Part shown: positions 43,728-52,624 of the stretch, one piece after another
Position numbering within the stretch: position 1 is the first letter of the stretch
Layout: each line of letters opens with the position of its first letter
Origin: an uncultured Pelagibacteraceae bacterium
GTDB lineage: Bacteria > Pseudomonadota > Alphaproteobacteria > Pelagibacterales > Pelagibacteraceae
Assembly: GCA_902606115.1 (NCBI GenBank)
Contig: CACLFM010000005.1
Location: forward strand, 1-64,000
Length of the DNA: 64,000 nt
Direction: 5' to 3'
The notes under the pieces: model-generated
What the model was told of the DNA's origin: nothing
Seen by the model: only the letters and a program-made list of their open reading frames with translations
Databases searched by the model: none
Program-made: the position numbers and the translations under genes

Positions 43728-45457
43728 TTAGATAGCCAAACTGTTTCAAATGGTTTTAAGGTTAATCTTCTAGTAATAACATTAATCTTTTCGCTTAAAA
43801 GGTTTTTATACCTATTTTCATTATTTCCCAATATAACACTTTGTGATTTTGATGACATATTTGTAATACAAATGATGATTTGTTTTTTATCTAAACTTAC
43901 TCTTTTAAAAGCAAATATTTTATTACCAAAAGATAAACAACGCATAGCTGCGTTTGGATGAAAAGCTTTTTGTTTTTTTCTTATTTTTAATAGATTAGTA
44001 ATGTGATCATAATAAATTTTTTGTTTAGATTTTTTATCTTTTAAAAACCTATCTAATTTTACTTTGTTCCACTTATATCTATTAAGATCTCTTTTATTAT
44101 TTGATATTACATATTTGTACTCATCATTAGACTTTCCAAATATTGAATTAAAATAAACAGCTGGCACTCCCTCAATAGAAAACATTATTGCATGTGCAGC
44201 GACATATCTTTCTAACGCATGTAATCCTTTTTTATCAAAATCAGTATTTTTGAAAGCGTTAAATAAAGTTACATTAACTTCGTAAACTTTTTTTTGTGTT
44301 TTGTTTATTTTTCTAAATGAAAGCTGAGCACCATTTTTTTTTAATCTTTTAAACAATAAATTAAGAGCAATCTTATTTAAATACCCCTCAACAGGCCTCA
44401 TTCCTATACCATCGTGTGATGCTATAAAATTAAAATAATTATTTTTTAACTTTGTAGATGGTAATTTTTTTATCCATTGATTTAATTTCGAACTATCTTC
44501 AAAAAGAAGAGCATGAATTAGAAGGGGAGGTAGTGTAAAATTATAGATCCAGTTGGCCTGATCATTTTTCTTTCCAAAATAACTTAAGTTTTCCTTTTCA
44601 GGTAAATTAGTTTCAGTGAGTAAATAAGGTGAGTTTTGCAAAGAGCTACATATTATTCTTAGTAATTTAATTATTTCATGTGTTTGTTTAAGATTTATAC
44701 ATTTAGTACCACTTTCTTTCCATAAATAGGCAATTGCATCTAATCTAAAAATTGTAACTCCGTGACAAGCTAAGTTGATCATAATTTTAACAAAGCGCAT
44801 CAACACCTTTGGGTTCTTAAAATTCAAATCTATTTGGTCAGAACTAAATGTTCTCCATATAAAATCAGGCTTATTAAAAACATTAATTTTTTTTAATAAC
44901 TTATTTTCACGAGGTCTAACAACATTTGAGATATCAAATTTTTTGTTAACTTTTATGAAGTAATCTTTGCCTGGTGATTTATTTCTCAAAAAATTTTTAA
45001 ACCATAAACCTTTTGATGACGCATGATTAATCACAATATCTGCCATTATATTATTTTTCTTTGAAAAATTGTTTATGTCTGTCCAAGAACCTAACTTATT
45101 ATCTATTTTGTAGTGATCCTTTACCGCAAAACCACTATCACTACTTGAAGGGTAAAATGGCAAAAAGTGAACGGTATTAAAAAACTTTGATAAATATTTA
45201 TTGTAAAAACTTTTGAATGACCTGATAGAATTTAATTTACCATTATCAAAAACACTGTCACCGTAACAAATTACTACTGTAGTATCTTCAGATACCTTTA
45301 GATTTGTCCTTTTAGATTTTGATATTTTCTTGTTTGAAATTTTAATTAATTCATAAATTTCATCGGAAAATAACTTTAAATCATCATTTTTAAAATTTTT
45401 ACTATAAATATTTTTAAGCTTAGAATTTATTTGACTTTTTACCGTGCTAGATAACAT
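43724..45457 (-). CDS. GH13_18-like sugar phosphorylase, probably glucosylglycerate phosphorylase
   Basis: 577 residues of an alpha-amylase barrel. The start of the catalytic region (FLPFYPSSSDSGFAVKDHYK) is typical of the sucrose phosphorylase subfamily. The nucleophile is D240 in TIFRLDAIAYL, the acid/base E282 in LLTETNLP, and the third acid lies in ASHDGIGMRP. There is no signal peptide, so it acts in the cytoplasm. The neighbouring GT81 synthase and HAD phosphatase point to glucosylglycerate as substrate, released as glucose-1-phosphate plus glycerate. It overlaps the GT81 gene by one base. Confidence 0.72.
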   Translation of the reverse strand: MLSSTVKSQINSKLKNIYSKNFKNDDLKLFSDEIYELIKISNKKISKSKRTNLKVSEDTTVVICYGDSVFDNGKLNSIRSFKSFYNKYLSKFFNTVHFLPFYPSSSDSGFAVKDHYKIDNKLGSWTDINNFSKKNNIMADIVINHASSKGLWFKNFLRNKSPGKDYFIKVNKKFDISNVVRPRENKLLKKINVFNKPDFIWRTFSSDQIDLNFKNPKVLMRFVKIMINLACHGVTIFRLDAIAYLWKESGTKCINLKQTHEIIKLLRIICSSLQNSPYLLTETNLPEKENLSYFGKKNDQANWIYNFTLPPLLIHALLFEDSSKLNQWIKKLPSTKLKNNYFNFIASHDGIGMRPVEGYLNKIALNLLFKRLKKNGAQLSFRKINKTQKKVYEVNVTLFNAFKNTDFDKKGLHALERYVAAHAIMFSIEGVPAVYFNSIFGKSNDEYKYVISNNKRDLNRYKWNKVKLDRFLKDKKSKQKIYYDHITNLLKIRKKQKAFHPNAAMRCLSFGNKIFAFKRVSLDKKQIIICITNMSSKSQSVILGNNENRYKNLLSEKINVITRRLTLKPFETVWLSN

Positions 45458-46677
45458 TAAATAAATTTTTTATTATCTTCAGAAACAGCTTTATTTAATC
45501 TTACAAGAAAATCTGGTATTGCGCTTTTAACTCTACTCCAAGTTGGAATAAATGGGGTGTCCATTGGGTTAATATAAAAAGCCTCTCCTGCCTTCATTAT
45601 ATTAACAGCAAATAGTTCAACAGCTTCCTCTTCTTTGTGAGAGTCAAATTTTAATCCATTCATTTCAGCATCACTTCTATAGATATCAATTAGGTCTAGG
45701 GCTGATCTATAATAAGTTGCTTTTAAAGATCTGAATTTTTCTCTACTAAATGAGTTTCCTTGTGTAGCTAATTTTTTAATAAACGTTTTAATAATATCAA
45801 TAGACATTTTTGATAAACCTTGTGTTTCATCGTCAATAGATAATTCTTGATGCTTATGATCGTAAGTATCAGCCAAATCAACTTGACAAATATTATTTGG
45901 AGAAAAACTTCTTTGCATTTCAGATAAAATTCCAACTTCTATTCCCCAATCTGATGAAATTCTCAATTCTGGCAAAACATTACGTCTAAATGAAAATTCT
46001 CCTGCAAGAGGATACTTAAAAGATTTCATAAAATTTATATAATCACTTTTACCGATTGTTTTTTCTAGTGCAGTCAACAAAGGTCCTACTAATAGTCTTG
46101 CTACTCTCCCATTCATTTTATTATTTGCTATTCTTGGATAGTAACCTTTGCAAAATTCAAAATTAAATAAAGGATTTACTACAGGATAAAATAATTTTGC
46201 CAACATTCTTCTATCATATGTTTTTATATCACAGTCATGTAGTGCTACTGATCTTGCTGTATCTCTTGATATACACATACCTATGCAATACCAAACATTT
46301 CTACCTTTACCCATTTCGTTAGGTGATAAATTTTTCTTTTTCAATTCATTGTCGAGTTTTTTTAGTTTTGGACCATCATTCCATAAAATTGTAAAAGGAA
46401 CGTTAATTTTTTTAAAAAATTTCCAAGCCTTCTTCGCCTGACTTTCTGAAGCTTTGTCTAATCCTATAATTACGTGATTTAAATATTTAGTTTTACTGAT
46501 TTGATCTACAATATTTGGTAATGCAGAACCCTCCAGTTCTGAATATAGACAAGGAAGTATTAATTCCATTTTTCTTTCTTTTGAAAAATTTAATAAATCT
46601 TTTTCAATTTCATTTGTAGACTTGGTTCCAAAGTCATGAAGAGTTGAAACTATTCCATTTTGAGAAAAATCACCCAT
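45457..46677 (-). CDS. gpgS: GT81-type glucosyl-3-phosphoglycerate synthase
   Basis: 406 residues with a GT-A fold. ILPCLYSELEGSALPNIVD binds nucleotide sugar, and the D148-C-D150 of ALHDCDIKTYD is the metal DxD. DWGIEVGILSEM and DTYDHKHQ later match glucosyl-3-phosphoglycerate synthases. It transfers glucose from an NDP-glucose to 3-phosphoglycerate. The HAD phosphatase upstream (17 bases) would remove the phosphate to give the compatible solute glucosylglycerate. Confidence 0.8.
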   Translation of the reverse strand: MGDFSQNGIVSTLHDFGTKSTNEIEKDLLNFSKERKMELILPCLYSELEGSALPNIVDQISKTKYLNHVIIGLDKASESQAKKAWKFFKKINVPFTILWNDGPKLKKLDNELKKKNLSPNEMGKGRNVWYCIGMCISRDTARSVALHDCDIKTYDRRMLAKLFYPVVNPLFNFEFCKGYYPRIANNKMNGRVARLLVGPLLTALEKTIGKSDYINFMKSFKYPLAGEFSFRRNVLPELRISSDWGIEVGILSEMQRSFSPNNICQVDLADTYDHKHQELSIDDETQGLSKMSIDIIKTFIKKLATQGNSFSREKFRSLKATYYRSALDLIDIYRSDAEMNGLKFDSHKEEEAVELFAVNIMKAGEAFYINPMDTPFIPTWSRVKSAIPDFLVRLNKAVSEDNKKFI

Positions 46678-46694
46678 AATCTATTCTAGTAATA

Positions 46695-47489
46695 TTATTT
46701 TATTTTATCCAGAGCCAATTTGACTACCTCTTCCCACCCCTCTGGAGCAGGTTTTTTTGATACTAAACAGTTATTTATATTTATTTTTTCCATCGTAAAT
46801 TTATCATTAAAAACTAAACAAGGTATATCGCTATTTTTTAACATTTCTAGATCATTGAAATTGTCTCCAACCCCAATTGTAATTAATTCCTCTTTGCTTA
46901 TTTTTTTTAATATTTTTATAACTTTTTTCATTGCCTGAGCCTTGCTAACTTTATCACAAAGATTAATAACCCTTCCTCCTTCTTGAAGTGACAGACCTGC
47001 ATCACTTACTGATTTAAAAAAAGATATTTTCTCAGTTTTAGAACCCTCAAATAATAATGGAACTGTGTACTCTCTATTTAATGCAAACTTAATCATTTGC
47101 TTAGATAGCCCTAAAATTTTTAGTTGTTTATCAATACTTAATTTATTGATAAATTTACACTTTGATCTAAATTTGACGGATACTTTCTTTTCAAATATTT
47201 TTAATATTTCACTTGTTTCTCTACTTAAACTTATTTTTTCTGGAAAACTTGAATTAATTAAATTTAATTTATAAATAGCTGCACCATTTTCAATAATAAA
47301 TGGTAAATCTTCATCTAATTCAAGATTAAAGTTATTAATCTCCGCTAGGGTTTTACTGGAATTAGGAATTATATAAATATCTTTTTGAATTAACTCTTTT
47401 ATATAATTGATTATTTTATCGAATTTAAAGTTGTCTCTATCAAGTAATGTTCCATCTAGATCTGTGAAAATAAGTATTTTTGAGGTCAT
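46695..47489 (-). CDS. HAD phosphatase of the mannosyl/glucosyl-3-phosphoglycerate phosphatase family
   Basis: 264 residues. HAD motif I is FTDLDGTLLDRDNF (D10, D12), followed by the cap region PFIIENGAAIY that is characteristic of the MPGP/YedP group, and the terminal motif TIGVGDNFNDLEML. Its position just upstream of the GT81 gene strongly suggests that it acts on glucosyl-3-phosphoglycerate. Confidence 0.8.
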   Translation of the reverse strand: MTSKILIFTDLDGTLLDRDNFKFDKIINYIKELIQKDIYIIPNSSKTLAEINNFNLELDEDLPFIIENGAAIYKLNLINSSFPEKISLSRETSEILKIFEKKVSVKFRSKCKFINKLSIDKQLKILGLSKQMIKFALNREYTVPLLFEGSKTEKISFFKSVSDAGLSLQEGGRVINLCDKVSKAQAMKKVIKILKKISKEELITIGVGDNFNDLEMLKNSDIPCLVFNDKFTMEKININNCLVSKKPAPEGWEEVVKLALDKIK

Positions 47490-47525
47490 AACTTAAATTT
47501 ATCACAATTTTATAGATCAAGTTAA

Positions 47526-48971
47526 CTACATATCAACAATTAAAGTATCTTTGGAACCGCCTCCTTGAGAACTATTTACAATAGTACTACCTTTTCTTAA
47601 AGCTACCCTTGTTAATCCGCCGGTAGTTACGTAAGAAGTTTTTCCACTTAATACAAAAGGTCTTAAATCTAAATGCCTTGGCTCAATATCATTTTCAGTT
47701 ATAGTTGGAGCTGTAGATAAAATTTCTAACGGTTGTGCAATAAATTCTCTAGGGTTTTTTTTAATTTTATTTATTACTTCTTCTCTTTCTTTAAGAGGAG
47801 CTTTTGGTCCAATCATAATGCCATAACCACCTGATGCATTTGCTGGCTTTACAACTAATTTTGAAATATTTTCTATTACGTAATCTCTTTGTATTTTTTC
47901 ATGACATAGATAAGTTTCTACTTGATTTAAAATTGGTTGCTCACCCAGATAATAAACTATCATTTTATTCACATAAGAATAAACTACTTTGTCATCTGCA
48001 ATTCCTGTTCCAATAGCATTAAGAATACCAACGTTACCTTTTCTCCAGGATTTAAATAAACCAGGAACTCCAATTACAGACTCTTTATTAAAGGCTTTTG
48101 GATCTAAAAAACTATCATCTAAACGTCTGTATATACAATCAACTCTCAAGGGTCCTTTTACGGTTTTCATGTAAACTATATCATTTTCTACAAATAGATC
48201 TTTCCCTTCTACTAATGCTATTCCCATCTGTTCAGCTAAATAGGAATGCTCAAAATAAGCAGAATTATAAATTCCTGGTGTTAAAACTACCATATGAGGA
48301 TCTTTAGTTTTCTTAGGAATACACTCCATCATGCAATTAAAAAGTTTATTTGTGTAGTGGTTAATCGATGCGACTTTATATCTAGTAAAGAGTTCTGGAA
48401 AAACATCTCTCATTACCATTCTATTTTCAAGCATATATGAAACACCAGATGGAACTCTTAAATTATCCTCTAATACTAAATAATCTCCAGATTTATTTCT
48501 TATTAGATCAACTCCAGAAATGTTAGACCATGCCTTATATTTAGGGGAGAAACCCTCACACTCTTTTACATAATAAGGTGATTTAAATATTATTTCTTTA
48601 GGTACTATATTATCTTTAAATATTTTCTTTTGATTATAGACATCATCAATAAATAAATTTAAAGCCTTAACTCTTTGTTGTAATCCTTTAGAAACTTTAT
48701 TCCATTGAGATCTTGGAATAATTCTAGGTATTATATCTAGTGGCCATTTTTTTTCCTCAGCTCGGTTATTTGCTGCGTAAACTCTAAAATTTATTCCTCT
48801 TGCACTAATTGTACTTTGACAATTTTTCTCAATTTCTTGCAACTTTTTTTTTCCATACCTCTCGAGAATATTTGAAATTATCGTAGCGTGTTTACGTAAC
48901 TTGTTGTCCTCAGTAAAGTATCCATCATATGCAAATTTTGCATTATAGTTTTTCCACAACTTAGTGACCAT
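47526..48971 (-). CDS. Circularly permuted ATP-grasp protein (DUF404/DUF407)
   Basis: 481 residues. WPLDIIPRIIPRSQWNKVSKGLQQR-like N-terminal sequence (conserved RIIP segment), SGVSYMLENRMVMRDVFPEL, VEGKDLFVENDIVYM and KPANASGGYGIMIG are hallmark segments of the circularly permuted ATP-grasp proteins. These often cluster with alpha-E (DUF403), a transglutaminase-like protein and the Anbu peptidase, in a system thought to build or process peptides. Here only Anbu is next to it, transcribed the other way. It sits 36 bases upstream of the HAD gene. Confidence 0.88.
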   Translation of the reverse strand: MVTKLWKNYNAKFAYDGYFTEDNKLRKHATIISNILERYGKKKLQEIEKNCQSTISARGINFRVYAANNRAEEKKWPLDIIPRIIPRSQWNKVSKGLQQRVKALNLFIDDVYNQKKIFKDNIVPKEIIFKSPYYVKECEGFSPKYKAWSNISGVDLIRNKSGDYLVLEDNLRVPSGVSYMLENRMVMRDVFPELFTRYKVASINHYTNKLFNCMMECIPKKTKDPHMVVLTPGIYNSAYFEHSYLAEQMGIALVEGKDLFVENDIVYMKTVKGPLRVDCIYRRLDDSFLDPKAFNKESVIGVPGLFKSWRKGNVGILNAIGTGIADDKVVYSYVNKMIVYYLGEQPILNQVETYLCHEKIQRDYVIENISKLVVKPANASGGYGIMIGPKAPLKEREEVINKIKKNPREFIAQPLEILSTAPTITENDIEPRHLDLRPFVLSGKTSYVTTGGLTRVALRKGSTIVNSSQGGGSKDTLIVDM

Positions 48972-48972
48972 T

Positions 48973-49002
48973 TTGACAGCTTTTATTAGTTACATGTATT
49001 AT
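48973..49002 (+). promoter_or_regulatory. Candidate sigma-70 promoter for the Anbu gene
   Basis: TTGACA at 48973-48978 and TATTAT at 48997-49002 have an 18-base spacing, predicting a start near 49009 and a leader of about 70 bases. A minus-strand TATAAT at 49047-49042 could serve the divergent ATP-grasp gene, so the two genes probably share a regulatory region. Confidence 0.45.
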
Positions 49003-49080
49003 GCAAATGCATTTTAGATATATCAGATATGATATAAATCGATTATAAATACTATGCTTAATTAAATAATACATATTTAA

Positions 49081-49806
49081 ATGACTTATTGCATAGGAAT
49101 TAAAACAAAAGAGGGTTTAATTGTCGCCTCAGACTCAAGAACTAATGCTGGTTTTGATAACGTAAATATTTATTCAAAAATGTTTACTTATGACGTTGGT
49201 GATAGAACTATATTGATTGTAACATCAGGAAATCTAGGCACGTCTCAAGCTGTTTATAAATCTATTGAAAAAGATCTAGAAGATAAAAAAGCGGTTAAAA
49301 ATTTAAATACCTGTGAGGATTTCGACCAAGTCGCAAAATACGTTGGAGGTTTAAACATAAAACATTCTTCTCCAAAAGGTATTAATACTGACACTGTATT
49401 ACTTGGTTCAACTTTTATAGTTGGAGGACAAATTAAAGGTCAACCAATGGAATTGTTTTTAGTTTATCCCCAAGGTAATTATATAAGACCTGCTGACAGC
49501 AAACCATATTTAGTAATTGGCGAGGTAAAATATGGAAAACCAATTTTAGATAGAGTTGTTACACCTGAAGTTTCTATTGGTGATGCATCAAGATGTGCTT
49601 TAATATCAATGGACTCTACATTGAAAAGTGACTTGACTGTTGGTCCCCCAATAGATTTTGTAGTTTATAAAAAAGATGAATTAAAAATTACATCTCAAAA
49701 ATGTTTGAATTTAAATGATAAAGAATTTTCAAAGGTTTCTGGTGAGTGGTCCGAAGGTATTTTAAAAATATTTAATTCTTTTCCAAGATTTGATTGGGAA
49801 AAATAA
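49081..49806 (+). CDS. Anbu (bacterial proteasome-like) peptidase
   Basis: 241 residues beginning MTYCIGIKTKEGLIVASDSR. Removal of Met leaves the N-terminal threonine nucleophile of the Ntn-hydrolase fold, and SDSRTNAGFDN is typical of Anbu. VIGEVKYGKPILDR and later GDASRCALISMDST also match the family. Anbu forms helical or stacked assemblies rather than a closed proteasome barrel; its natural substrate is unsettled. The divergent neighbour is the usual ATP-grasp partner. Confidence 0.88.
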   Translation: MTYCIGIKTKEGLIVASDSRTNAGFDNVNIYSKMFTYDVGDRTILIVTSGNLGTSQAVYKSIEKDLEDKKAVKNLNTCEDFDQVAKYVGGLNIKHSSPKGINTDTVLLGSTFIVGGQIKGQPMELFLVYPQGNYIRPADSKPYLVIGEVKYGKPILDRVVTPEVSIGDASRCALISMDSTLKSDLTVGPPIDFVVYKKDELKITSQKCLNLNDKEFSKVSGEWSEGILKIFNSFPRFDWEK

Positions 49807-49830
49807 TTATTTTAAAATTATAATATTATA

Positions 49831-52518
49831 ATGATAAAAAGAGATCTTTATTACGAGAGAATCCCTACAAAAAGTTTAAGAGATGACGTGAGGTACTTAG
49901 GAAATATTCTAGGGCGGGTTATTAAAGAGCAGGAGGGGACAAAATTTTTTAAACTAGTTGAAAAAACAAGACTCTTATCTAAAGCCAATATTGCAAACAA
50001 AAGTAACAAAAACCCTTTTAAAAATTTATCTAGCGAAATAAAAAAGCAAAACTCTGTTGATTTACTCAAATTAACAAGAGCCTACAATCACTTTATGAAT
50101 TTATATAATTTAGCTGAGTCGATTGATGCCTCAAGAACATTGGATCAATATGAGAATTCTTCAAAAAATAAAAAGAATAAAAATATTTTCATTGAAGAAA
50201 TATTTGAGAGTTTTTTCAAAAATAAAAATATCTCGAATAAAAAGATTTACGATTTAACAAAAAAACTTAATATCGGAATAGTTTTAACTGCTCATCCAAC
50301 AGAGGTTAAACGAAGGACTTTAATTCAAAAGTATCACACATTAACAGAAATATTAGAACAAAGAAATTTACTTCAAAATTTTCCGTCTAAAATTAAAGTT
50401 TTAGACAAAAAGATATTTGATGAAATAACCATCATATGGAACACGGATGAACTTAAAAGACACAAACCTTCACCTTTTGATGAAGCAAGATGGGGCCTAG
50501 CCATAATAGAAGATAGTTTATGGGAAACAATTCCAAAGGTTTACAGAAGATTGAACGAGATATTTGTAAAGAACATGAAAAGAAATTTACCAAAGAACTT
50601 TAACCCAATCGAATTTGGTTCATGGATGGGTGGTGATAGAGATGGCAACCCATTTGTTACATCAGAAGTCACCAAAGAAGTTCTTCTTTTATCAAGATGG
50701 GAAGCAGCAAAACTCTATGAAAAATCATTAACAAAACTAATTAGATCTTTTTCAATGCAAAAGTGTTCCAAAAAAATTTTAAAATACACAGGTAATTCTC
50801 ATGAACCTTATAGAGTTTATCTGAGACCATTAAGAGATAAAATGAGAAGAACTCACAGATTAATTGAAAGACACTTAGTTCAAAAAAAACCGTTAAATGA
50901 AAATGAATTGGTTTCTTCTAAGGAAACTATACTTAAGCCTTTACGAGTTGTCAGAGAATCTTTAGAGCAAACACAAAATGAAAATATAGCTAGTGGTGAC
51001 CTATTAGATCTAATGAGAAGAGCAAAATGTTTTGGGATCAATCTTGCTAAATTAGATATCAGGCAAGAATCTTCAAGACATACAAAACTAATCGCGGAGA
51101 TAATAAAGAAAAAATTTAAAAAAAATTATCATTCTTGGTCAGAACAAGAAAAAATAAAATTTTTAAGTAAAAAAATAAAAGAAAAAAGCTTTATTAATAA
51201 TTTTGAATTTAAGGATAAGGAAAACCAAGAAGTTTGGTCAACTTTCAAAACTATAGCTAGCCAACCTAAGGAGTGTCTAGGTGCCTATATTATATCAATG
51301 ACATCTTCTGCATCAGATATTCTTTCGGTTATCCTTTTACAAAAAGAAGCAAAGATAAAAGATAAACTCAGAGTTGTTCCACTATTTGAAACTTTAGATG
51401 ATTTAATAAATGGCAGTAAAATTATGTCTTCATTATTTGAATTAAAATGGTATCGAAATTTAATTAAACACGAACAAGAAATTATGATTGGTTACTCAGA
51501 CTCAAGTAAAGATGCAGGTAAATTATGTGCAAACTGGCATCAATATAAATTACAGGAAGAAATTTTAGCTTTATCAAAAAAATTTAAAGTTAAAGTATCT
51601 TTCTTTCATGGAAGAGGAGGTTCAGCTGGTAGGGGAGGTGGACCTATACAAGCAACTCTAAGATCTCAGCCACCTGGTTCTGTTAATGGCAAAATAAGAA
51701 TTACAGATCAAGGAGAAGTGATACAGCAAAAATATGGATATGAACCTTTAGCAAAATATAATTTATGTAGTTATATAAGTTCTGTAATGCGTGCTACCTT
51801 AAATCCTCCACCAGAACCAAAAGAAAATTGGAGAAATCTAATAGAGAGCATGTCAGATATATCTAAAAGCTCATATAGAAAAAATTTAACATCAAATTCA
51901 GAATTTATAAGATATTTTAAAACTGTTACACCTCATCTTGCATTAGGAAAACTTTCAATTGGATCCCGTCCATCTAAAAGAAAACAAGTTGATAGCATTA
52001 AAGGTTTAAGAGCAATACCTTGGGTATTTGCATGGACACAAATTAGATTAATGTTACCAGCCTGGTTGGGAACAGCTGAAGCCTTAAGATACTCCTCAAT
52101 TAAAAAATTTAGAAAAACTTTAATTGATATGGAAAAAAACTGGCCGTTTTTTAATTCTACAATGGACTTATTAGATATGGTTATATCTAAAGTTGATCCT
52201 GAAATTTCCAAAGTTTATGAAAATAATTTAGCAGACGAAAGTTTAAAAAGAGTTGGTAAAAAGCTAAGATTTCAATTTGAAGCTCTTAAAACACTTAATA
52301 AAAAAATTACACCAGCAGAAATTTTAAGACAAAGAAAAATTTTTAGAAGTCCTGCAATAATAAGAAATGTTTACTCTGAAGTTTTAAATATTTTACAGGC
52401 AACTGTAATGATGAAACTTTCAAAAAAAAATAATAACAAGATAAATAAAGATTATTTAAATGATGCTTTGATGACTAGCATTGCTGGAATATCAGCTGCA
52501 ATAAAAAACACTGGATAA
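49831..52518 (+). CDS. ppc: Phosphoenolpyruvate carboxylase
   Basis: 895 residues, full length. The first active-site histidine is in VLTAHPTEVKRRT, GSWMGGDRDGNPFVT and the glycine-rich FFHGRGGSAGRGGGP loop follow, and the C-terminus (SIAGISAAIKNTG) ends in the family's usual NTG. It fixes bicarbonate onto PEP to form oxaloacetate, feeding the TCA cycle and, together with prpC, propionate use. It is 24 bases after the Anbu gene and may be co-transcribed. Confidence 0.97.
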   Translation: MIKRDLYYERIPTKSLRDDVRYLGNILGRVIKEQEGTKFFKLVEKTRLLSKANIANKSNKNPFKNLSSEIKKQNSVDLLKLTRAYNHFMNLYNLAESIDASRTLDQYENSSKNKKNKNIFIEEIFESFFKNKNISNKKIYDLTKKLNIGIVLTAHPTEVKRRTLIQKYHTLTEILEQRNLLQNFPSKIKVLDKKIFDEITIIWNTDELKRHKPSPFDEARWGLAIIEDSLWETIPKVYRRLNEIFVKNMKRNLPKNFNPIEFGSWMGGDRDGNPFVTSEVTKEVLLLSRWEAAKLYEKSLTKLIRSFSMQKCSKKILKYTGNSHEPYRVYLRPLRDKMRRTHRLIERHLVQKKPLNENELVSSKETILKPLRVVRESLEQTQNENIASGDLLDLMRRAKCFGINLAKLDIRQESSRHTKLIAEIIKKKFKKNYHSWSEQEKIKFLSKKIKEKSFINNFEFKDKENQEVWSTFKTIASQPKECLGAYIISMTSSASDILSVILLQKEAKIKDKLRVVPLFETLDDLINGSKIMSSLFELKWYRNLIKHEQEIMIGYSDSSKDAGKLCANWHQYKLQEEILALSKKFKVKVSFFHGRGGSAGRGGGPIQATLRSQPPGSVNGKIRITDQGEVIQQKYGYEPLAKYNLCSYISSVMRATLNPPPEPKENWRNLIESMSDISKSSYRKNLTSNSEFIRYFKTVTPHLALGKLSIGSRPSKRKQVDSIKGLRAIPWVFAWTQIRLMLPAWLGTAEALRYSSIKKFRKTLIDMEKNWPFFNSTMDLLDMVISKVDPEISKVYENNLADESLKRVGKKLRFQFEALKTLNKKITPAEILRQRKIFRSPAIIRNVYSEVLNILQATVMMKLSKKNNNKINKDYLNDALMTSIAGISAAIKNTG

Positions 52519-52624
52519 TTGTGGTTTTAAGGGTTTTTTTACCGATATTACATACTGATAAAAAAATAGATATACCTCTACTATCTGATAAAAGTCGTCC
52601 TAATTAACTGTTAAAATTCAGTAT

